DNA of 64,000 nt from Cephalotus follicularis. Its lineage: Eukaryota; Streptophyta; Magnoliopsida; Oxalidales; Cephalotaceae. The stretch's first letter is position 1; the number at the start of each line of letters is the position of its first letter. The DNA lies in assembly GCA_001972305.1 (NCBI GenBank), contig BDDD01003379.1, forward strand, positions 1-64,000, in the 5' to 3' direction. The notes under the pieces are model-generated. The model ran no database searches and was not told the origin of the DNA. It was given only the letters and a program-made list of their open reading frames with translations. The position numbers and the translations under genes were made by a program. This document shows, one piece after another, positions 58,156 through 64,000 of the stretch.

Positions 58156-60227
58156 AGATGGCTCCTTCCTAACCTCTTTCTTCTGCCATTTAACAGGCCC
58201 CCTCGTGCTCTCTCCCACTTTCCAGGTTTCTGCATCTTCTTTTTGTCTTCTTCTTTCTTTCTTATGCAGGTTTCATGTGAGGGGGGCAATCCCTTGCATG
58301 TTCCATGTGAGGGCATGTTTTGTGCGTGCCTGGCAACACACTAGCATGATCACCACGTCACCACGCACTTGTAGAGGCATCTGTAAAGCCCCCAAGATCC
58401 CGCACTGCATGTTACTCTGCCAGCGAAGAACGTGACAGCCATTCTTTACAATGGCGTCGACGTCTTTACTTAGACGTCGATGTCTTTTCCATTTTTGTAA
58501 GAAGGTGTCGATGCCTTCTCCCAAAGTCGACGTGCATGCCCATGCATTCACGTGTGCCTCGGTTCCCAAAGGCGTCGACGTCTTTCCAAAGACGTCGATG
58601 TCTTTATCCCAAAACAACGTCGTTTCAAGCTTTGACATACACATTCCATTTCCAAGACCATAATTAGGGTTTGCAAGCATCCTTTGAGTTCAAAAACTCA
58701 ACATACTCATAAAATCAAGTTTAAGATTACATCATAAATCGAAATATTATATTCAGGAAAATACCGGGCGTTACACTAACATTGTTGGATCTTGACTGTT
58801 TTCCAGTGCTAGCGTACATATTTTACTTGTCAATTGCTCCTATCAACCAAAGAAAAATGTCATATCTTCAAACATGTAAAATGACTTACACATTCTTCTC
58901 ATATATTTAATAGTTACAAAATTTAATGCACAAGATATACCTCAATTTCTTTCGCCCCATCCTTTTCGTCAAATGTCCCATCCTTTTTTTTCCTAGTTGT
59001 TCTCCACACGCTAGGCCGGTTGATGGGCTCATTCTTTGGCTTCATCTGAAATGCTCAATTTAACAACATAGATGAACTCCAATAATATCACTAACATAGA
59101 TTAATATATGTAATGTTTAATGGCATTGAACGACGTAGATGGATTGTATAATGTTACTTTTAGTGATAAACCTCATTAACTTAAAGAGCTACCTCATGAC
59201 GTTTATTCGCATGACTTGTCGTACCAGTCCTACTGACGGCCACAGGGCATCCGCGACATTCTGAATTTGTTTCTGCAATTTTCTACAAAAGGAAAGAGAA
59301 GAAAAAAAATGTTTGTCACATTTGTTGCATTTCAAGTTATTGATGTCAATTATATTTCATATGTATGAGGTTGTAAATATCATGTTTAACTCTATTACAG
59401 TGCTCTAGTAAGTTAAAGTCATACCTTTGATGATTCTTTACCCCAAAATCTGATTAAAGTTTCCCACTGCTCAGGATTCAACCTAGGAGGAGGGTTTGCC
59501 CTACGCTCCTCGTCTGTTTGGTGAACCAAGTAGTATTCCTGCTTTACTCTATGTTTCCATAACCTCCATTTTTCGTTGATCGACCTCATGAAAATTGTTC
59601 TGTATTCCGGGGGTGCATTAGTGTTGCTCTAAAAAATCCAAAATTAGACATCAGACATCATAGTTGAGAAGATCAAATATAAAAAAATATTGAGAACTTA
59701 ATATCATAATTGAAGTAATTTTTACTAAAATGTCTTCCCAAATGTTATCTAACACAGATTGATCCATCCCACTCGATGAAGTGATTGTCAACGGTAACAA
59801 ATCACCATCTCGAGCAAAGCTCCCCAATTTTCCTGCCAATAATGAAGCGTTTGGTCCAACAGGTTGGTGAAATTCATTCCACTCTAAGATCAATTTTTTA
59901 TCTGTGCCCCACTGCTTAAGGGGTTTTCCAGGCCCTCTAACTTTATTTACAGAAGGATTGCCATCAGATGCAGTAGATGCTCCTATAAAATCAATGATAA
60001 CATGTTTGTAAGTTGCATCGTATCAATTTTCTTCATGTATGAAAAAACATGAACTAGTTTCTATATAGGTGACATTGCATCGTCCCAAATTTAAAAAAAA
60101 TTAAAATGAAACAGTTCCTGAACACATGTATACCTGCCATTGATGTCCCTTCATGTGATCTAGCATGAGGGAGAGATATATGTTGATTAGGATCCATGTG
60201 TCTACCACGAACTCTCTTACCTGCCAT

Positions 60228-60755
60228 CGACCTATACAAACATGAACTCATGTATGCAAAGCCAAAAATATGAGATAAATTATCATACTCTTAATATTTC
60301 CCCAAAATCGGGCATGTAGTATCCGTTTATCGGATCCATGCCACCTGATAAACATCACAATTTATATGCTGGGGACTCAATCAGCATCAGACCATATCTT
60401 AAAGAATTTATCATACAAATATGGAGGATAATCATCTCAACTCCTCAATATGAAAAGCATGCATATCCAATACATCAAGATTCATACATATACTAGCACT
60501 GCCACAAGCCAACAAGTCATATAATGATCGTAAGCAATTCTTATAGGATATCTGTTCATATTCTTTATTCAAATTTATACAAAGATAAGCCAGAGAAACG
60601 TAAATCCTTACTCTACGCTTCGCCTGGTTAATCACTACTTTCTCGCCACCTGGACCTGAAGCTGACGCATTTCATTACAATGAAACAGGTCAACAACCAA
60701 TAGTTGTGTACAATATAGATATGCAGTGAAATGTACAGAGGTGAAGCAAATATAC
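60228..60755. other. Upstream region of the transposase-like gene
   Basis: A TTTGTATAG just upstream of the inferred start codon could be a splice acceptor, so a 5' untranslated exon is possible. Near 60605-60665 the minus strand has a short GC-richer stretch between AG and GT that may be such an exon. I recognise no protein here. Confidence 0.35.
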
Positions 60756-60990
60756 TGTAACACCCCCGAGATGTGGGACTCGCCACAGGTGCATATAACG
60801 GAAACTTACCATAATATAACGTATTAAAAAGTTCTTCTTTATTTAAAAACGTGATGGTTTGGAGCATAACCATAACATATAAAACTGAACTGATCATATC
60901 GAAAACCTTAAACATAAAACATAATCCAAATGTTGTAAAACGAAATTAACATAAGTTCATTTTAACTGGTTCCACTACGACCAGATAAGA
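60756..60990 (-). repeat. Truncated 3' LTR of element M
   Basis: On the minus strand the conserved TTTCGGGACGAAATC that precedes the polypurine tract is present, but the tract and the LTR start are missing. The sequence goes straight to an LTR-like end (CTCGGGGGTGTTACA). Only about 200-235 bases remain of an LTR that is 2.5 kb in relatives. Confidence 0.65.
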
Positions 60991-61021
60991 TTTCGTCCCG
61001 AAATCTAAACACACACATACC

Positions 61022-64000
61022 TTAAACGAACAAACGAGGGTATCGTTCCCGAATGTGCTCCTCCATCTCCCAAGTAGCCTCACTTTCGGGATGGTTCCTC
61101 CATAACACCTTTACAAACGGAACGGTCTTGCTACGCGTAACCCGCTCCTGTCGGTCTAGAATAGCTTCTGCCTCCTCATCATAAGATAGATCCTCCCGAA
61201 TACTGTCCAAAGGATAGTGGACCACATGTAGGGGATGATACTGATAACCCCTCAACAAGGACACATGGAACACATCATGAACATGAGATAACTGTGGAGG
61301 CAAAGCTAACCGATATGCAACTGTGCCAACCCTCTCCAGAATCTCAAATGGTCCTATAAATGAGGACTCAACTTTCCCTTCAGTCCAAACCGTCGGACGC
61401 CTTTCCAAGGTGAAACTTTTAAGAACACATGTTCACCTACTTTGAACTGCAAATCCCTTCGATGTTTGTCTGCATAACTTTTCTGTCGTGATTGAGCTGC
61501 CTTCAACCTCTCTCTTGCGATTGCCACTTTCTCAGTAGTAATTCGCACTAGCTCTGGTCCCTCGATAACTCTTTCCCCGACTTCATTCCAGCATGTCGGA
61601 GCCCTACATTTCCTCCCATAGAGAGCTTCAAACGGAGCCATACGAATACTAGCATGCCAACTATTATTATAGGCAAACTCCACTAGACACAGATACTCAT
61701 CCCAGCTCCCAGTCCAATCCAAAGCACAAGACCTCAACATATCTTCTAAGGTCTGAATGGTCCTCTCTGTCTGCCCATCAGTCTGTGGATGGAAAGCTGT
61801 ACTGAAATTTAGCCTAGTACCCCAAGCTTTCTGAAAACCCTTCCAAAACCGTGAAGTGAAACGAGGATCCCTATCCGAAACAATAGATACAGGAGTCCCA
61901 TGCAGTCTCACAATCTCCCGCTGGAAACCCTCCGCCAAGCGGTCCACAGAAAAGTCTTCTCGGATCGCCAAGAAATGAGCTGATTTGGTCAATCGATCCA
62001 CAACAACCCAAATAGCATCGTTTCTTCTATAAGTTCTCGGCAAGCCTGTAACAAAATCCATTGCAATACTCTACCATTTCCATACCGGAACTTCCAAGGG
62101 TTGTAACAAACCACTAGCACGCTGGTGTTCGATCTTAACCTGCTGACAGACCAAACACTTTCCAACAAATTCTGCTACATCCCTTTTCATTCCGCTCCAC
62201 CAGAAATTCTCTTTTAAGTCTCTATACATTTTTGTAGAACCTGGATGAATAGAGAACGGAGAGTTATGTGCTTCAGATAAAACAGCATCTCTGATAGAAG
62301 CATCTGTCGGAACACACAACCGACTACCGAACCAGATCACTCCATGCTCATCCACACGGAACTCTGACTGTTTACCCTCCTCAACATTCTGAACCAAGGC
62401 CCAAAGCTCGCCGTCATCATTCTGAGCTGCCTTAATTAGAGATATGAGAGTAGGTTCCATATACATGCCCGCCATATATCCATCGGAACCCCGAATAAAC
62501 AGATTCAAATCCAATCGTTCCATGTCTGCTATCAATTGCGACTGAGTAACCAAAGCCGCCACACTCCCAGAACTCTTCCTACTCAGAGCATCAGCTACCA
62601 CATTTGCTTTACCAGGGTGGTACTGAATATTCAGATCGTAATCCTTTAGAAGCTCTAACCAACGTCTCTGATGCATATTCAACTCCTTTTGCGTGAAGAT
62701 GTACTTGAGACTCTTATGATCGGTAAAGACGTCACAAGTTTCTCCATACAAGTAGTGCCTCCAAATCTTTAGTGCAAACACAACTGCCGCCAACTCGAGA
62801 TCATGTGTAGGATAATTCAATTCATAAGGCTTCAACTGTCTCGAAACGTATGCTATCACATGTCCATGCTGCATCAGAATACAACCCAAACCCTTCTTAG
62901 AAGCATCACTATAAATCTGGTATCCTCCCGACCCAGACGGTAATCGAAGAATCGGTGCGGACACAAGTCTGTTCTTCAGTTTCTCGAAACTTGCTTCCCG
63001 TTCATCATTCCACACAAATTTTGCTCCTTTCCTCATAAGCTGAGTCAGTGGCAAGGCTATAGAGGAGAAGCCTTCCACGAACCGCCTATAGTAACCAGCC
63101 AAACCCAAAAAGCTCCTATCCTCCGATACTGTAGTAGGTCTCGGCCATTTAGTAATAGTTCAACCTTAGCAGGATCTACAGAAATCCCTTCCGTGGTAAC
63201 CACATGGCCTAAAAACGCCACTTGTTCCAACCAGAACTCACATTTCGAAAACTTTGCGTATAGCTGATTCTTCATCAGAATACCAAGCACTATACGAAGT
63301 TGCTCTTCATGTTCTTCCTTCGACTTCGAATACACAAGAATATCATCAATAAACACAATCACGAAGCGATCCAGAAATTCATGAAAAACCCGATTCATAA
63401 GGTCCATGAAAACTGCCGGTGCATTCGTAAGCCCAAACGGCATCACCAGAAATTCATAATGCCCATACCGTGTGCGGAAAGCGGTCTTAGGCACATCCTC
63501 ATCTTTTATCCGCAACTGATGATATCCAGACCTTAAATCGATCGTAGAAAAATACCGTGCACCTTGGAGTTGATCAAACAGGTCATCAATCCTAGGCAAA
63601 GGGTATTTATTGCGAACAGTGATTCGATTCAGTTCTCTATAGTCAATACATAGTCTCATAGATCCGTCCTTCTTCTTCACAAACAAAACCGGACCTCCCC
63701 ACGGCGAAACACTTGGCCGGATAAAACCCCGATCTAGCAATTCTTGTAACTGTTCTTTCAGCTCTTGCAACTCTAACGGTGCCATCCTATAAGGTGCTTT
63801 AGATATAGGTGCCGCCCCAGGAATGAGTTCGATGGTAAACTCCACTTCCCGTTGCGGTGGCAAGCCCGGTAACTCCTCCAGAAACACATCAGAAAACTCT
63901 CTAACCACAGGATAATCTTCAAGAAGAGGCTCGGCCCTTGAGACATCCTTCACAACAGCCAGAAACCCTTCGTCGCCCTTAGCCACTAACTTCTGAGCTT
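61022..64000 (-). pseudogene. Element M pol (protease end to chromodomain), three lesions
   Basis: The frame enters at the window edge just before the linker [17 protein letters not shown] has the [18 protein letters not shown] box and intact FIDD at 63342-63353. A one-base loss near 63155 shifts the frame before RNase H ([24 protein letters not shown]). HHCC is near 62240-62140. A TAG lies near 62068 in the motif before [14 protein letters not shown]. The DDE core follows (VSDRDPRF near 61885, QTERTIQTLEDML near 61770). A second one-base loss near 61375 precedes the chromodomain-like tail ([20 protein letters not shown]), which stops at 61022-61024. All catalytic motifs I can see are intact apart from these three breaks. 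Gag and the protease active site lie outside the window. Confidence 0.92.

Larger units (their letters stand above)
56048..58775 (-). repeat. Solo LTR L2, inverted relative to L1
   Basis: Length is 2728 bases; on the minus strand it runs TGTAACGCCCGG to GGGGTGTGACA. In the first 200 bases it differs from L1 by one base. It lies in the same orientation as the gene it interrupts, with GTCGAC-type clusters at 58453-58606 and 57393-57722 and a TATA-like motif at 58146-58155. There is no internal region. Confidence 0.93.
55582..60227 (-). pseudogene. Ptta/En/Spm plant transposase-like gene, broken by solo LTR L2
   Basis: Seven coding exons with GT..AG borders and matching phases can be read on the minus strand: 60134-60227 (MAGKRVRGRHMDPN), 59726-59982 (EWNEFHQPVGPNASLLAG), 59425-59628 (EKWRLWKHRVKQEYY, NPEQWETLIRFWGKE), 59193-59282, 58941-59045 (NRPSVWRTTRKKKDGTF), exon six in two halves (58776-58839 and 55714-56042) and 55582-55605 with the stop. 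Leaving out L2 and one CTAAC, exon six is 393 bases and the coding sequence 1167 bases, 388 residues, with no stop. The C-terminal half has the family signature (VFVEVIGGDGHGRVRTMG) and a coiled-coil-like stretch (EERFNDLQQQLSEQRQQ). The family is the TnpA-like protein of CACTA transposons; it could also be a domesticated relative. The start and exon six borders are my reading, not confirmed by transcript. Confidence 0.8.
51591..60755. mobile_element. Region K: putative CACTA (En/Spm-like) transposon, one end
   Basis: Between LTR J and element M lies non-LTR sequence interrupted by solo LTRs L1 and L2. It combines an array of short motifs in alternating orientation (51603-52080), hairpin and tandem repeats (52126-52680), and a spliced gene of the plant Ptta/En/Spm type on the minus strand. 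Known: En/Spm elements have subterminal arrays of 12-base TnpA-binding motifs in both orientations. The left edge TTCTACAAAAAAAAA is only loosely like the terminal CACTACAAGAAAA, and the other end is not visible. The assignment is inference. Confidence 0.5.
60756..64000 (-). mobile_element. Element M: Tekay-type retrotransposon, 3' part
   Basis: On the minus strand, gag-pol runs from the window edge to 61022, followed by a short LTR remnant ending at 60756. The base run before it, TATAC (60751-60755), should recur beyond the element's other end, outside the window. The proteins belong to the same subfamily as H but are far better preserved. Confidence 0.85.

Overview
This is a seed-plant nuclear window (probably a eudicot; the species cannot be told) made almost entirely of nested transposable elements. 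I see no rRNA, tRNA or CRISPR and no convincing single-copy host gene. Most of the sequence belongs to Ty3/gypsy LTR retrotransposons of the chromovirus type, best fitting the Tekay/Del clade. They have one long gag-pol frame, CCHC zinc knuckles, DSG/DTG protease, FIDD-type reverse transcriptase, RNase H, integrase and a C-terminal chromodomain-like segment. They prime on initiator tRNA-Met (TGGTATCAGAG). Their LTRs are unusually long, about 2.4-2.8 kb, start TGTAA(C/T)(G/A)CC and end GTTACA or GTGACA.

Layout, read as a stack. The oldest visible layer is element G (pol fragment 35797-38365). Into it went LTR F (34128-35796), and into F went element C (5' LTR from 6882, 3' LTR 31775-34127). 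C itself received A (gag-pol 95-4198, 3' LTR 4244-6881, left end outside the window), D (8975-18047, minus strand, target duplication CTAGT) and E (18774-28620, minus strand, target duplication GAATT). On the right, G is interrupted by element H (38366-51064). H holds the gag-only element I (45546-50228) inside its chromodomain, and LTR J (51065 to about 51590) inside its 3' LTR. J is in turn cut at about 51590 by region K, a putative CACTA (En/Spm-like) transposon. K carries an alternating inverted-repeat array (51603-52080), tandem repeats and a spliced Ptta/En/Spm-type transposase-like gene on the minus strand (60227-55582). K was later hit by two near-identical solo LTRs in opposite orientation, L1 (52899-55262, TCACC duplication) and L2 (56048-58775, CTAAC duplication, inside an exon of the transposase gene), and by element M (60756 to beyond 64000, minus strand).

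None of the gag-pol copies is intact. Most breaks are in-frame stops of the C-to-T type, plus a few frameshifts and deletions. M, E and D are the best preserved.

The most unusual signal is shared by LTRs whose proteins differ. Clusters of short palindromes built on a GTCGAC core (CAGTCGACTG in D, E and I; (A)GCGTCGACGC(T) or CATCGACGCC in A, C, H, J and L) recur at two matching places in the LTRs, about 0.15 kb and about 1.0-1.4 kb from the LTR start. In several of them a TATA-like motif lies between the two clusters.
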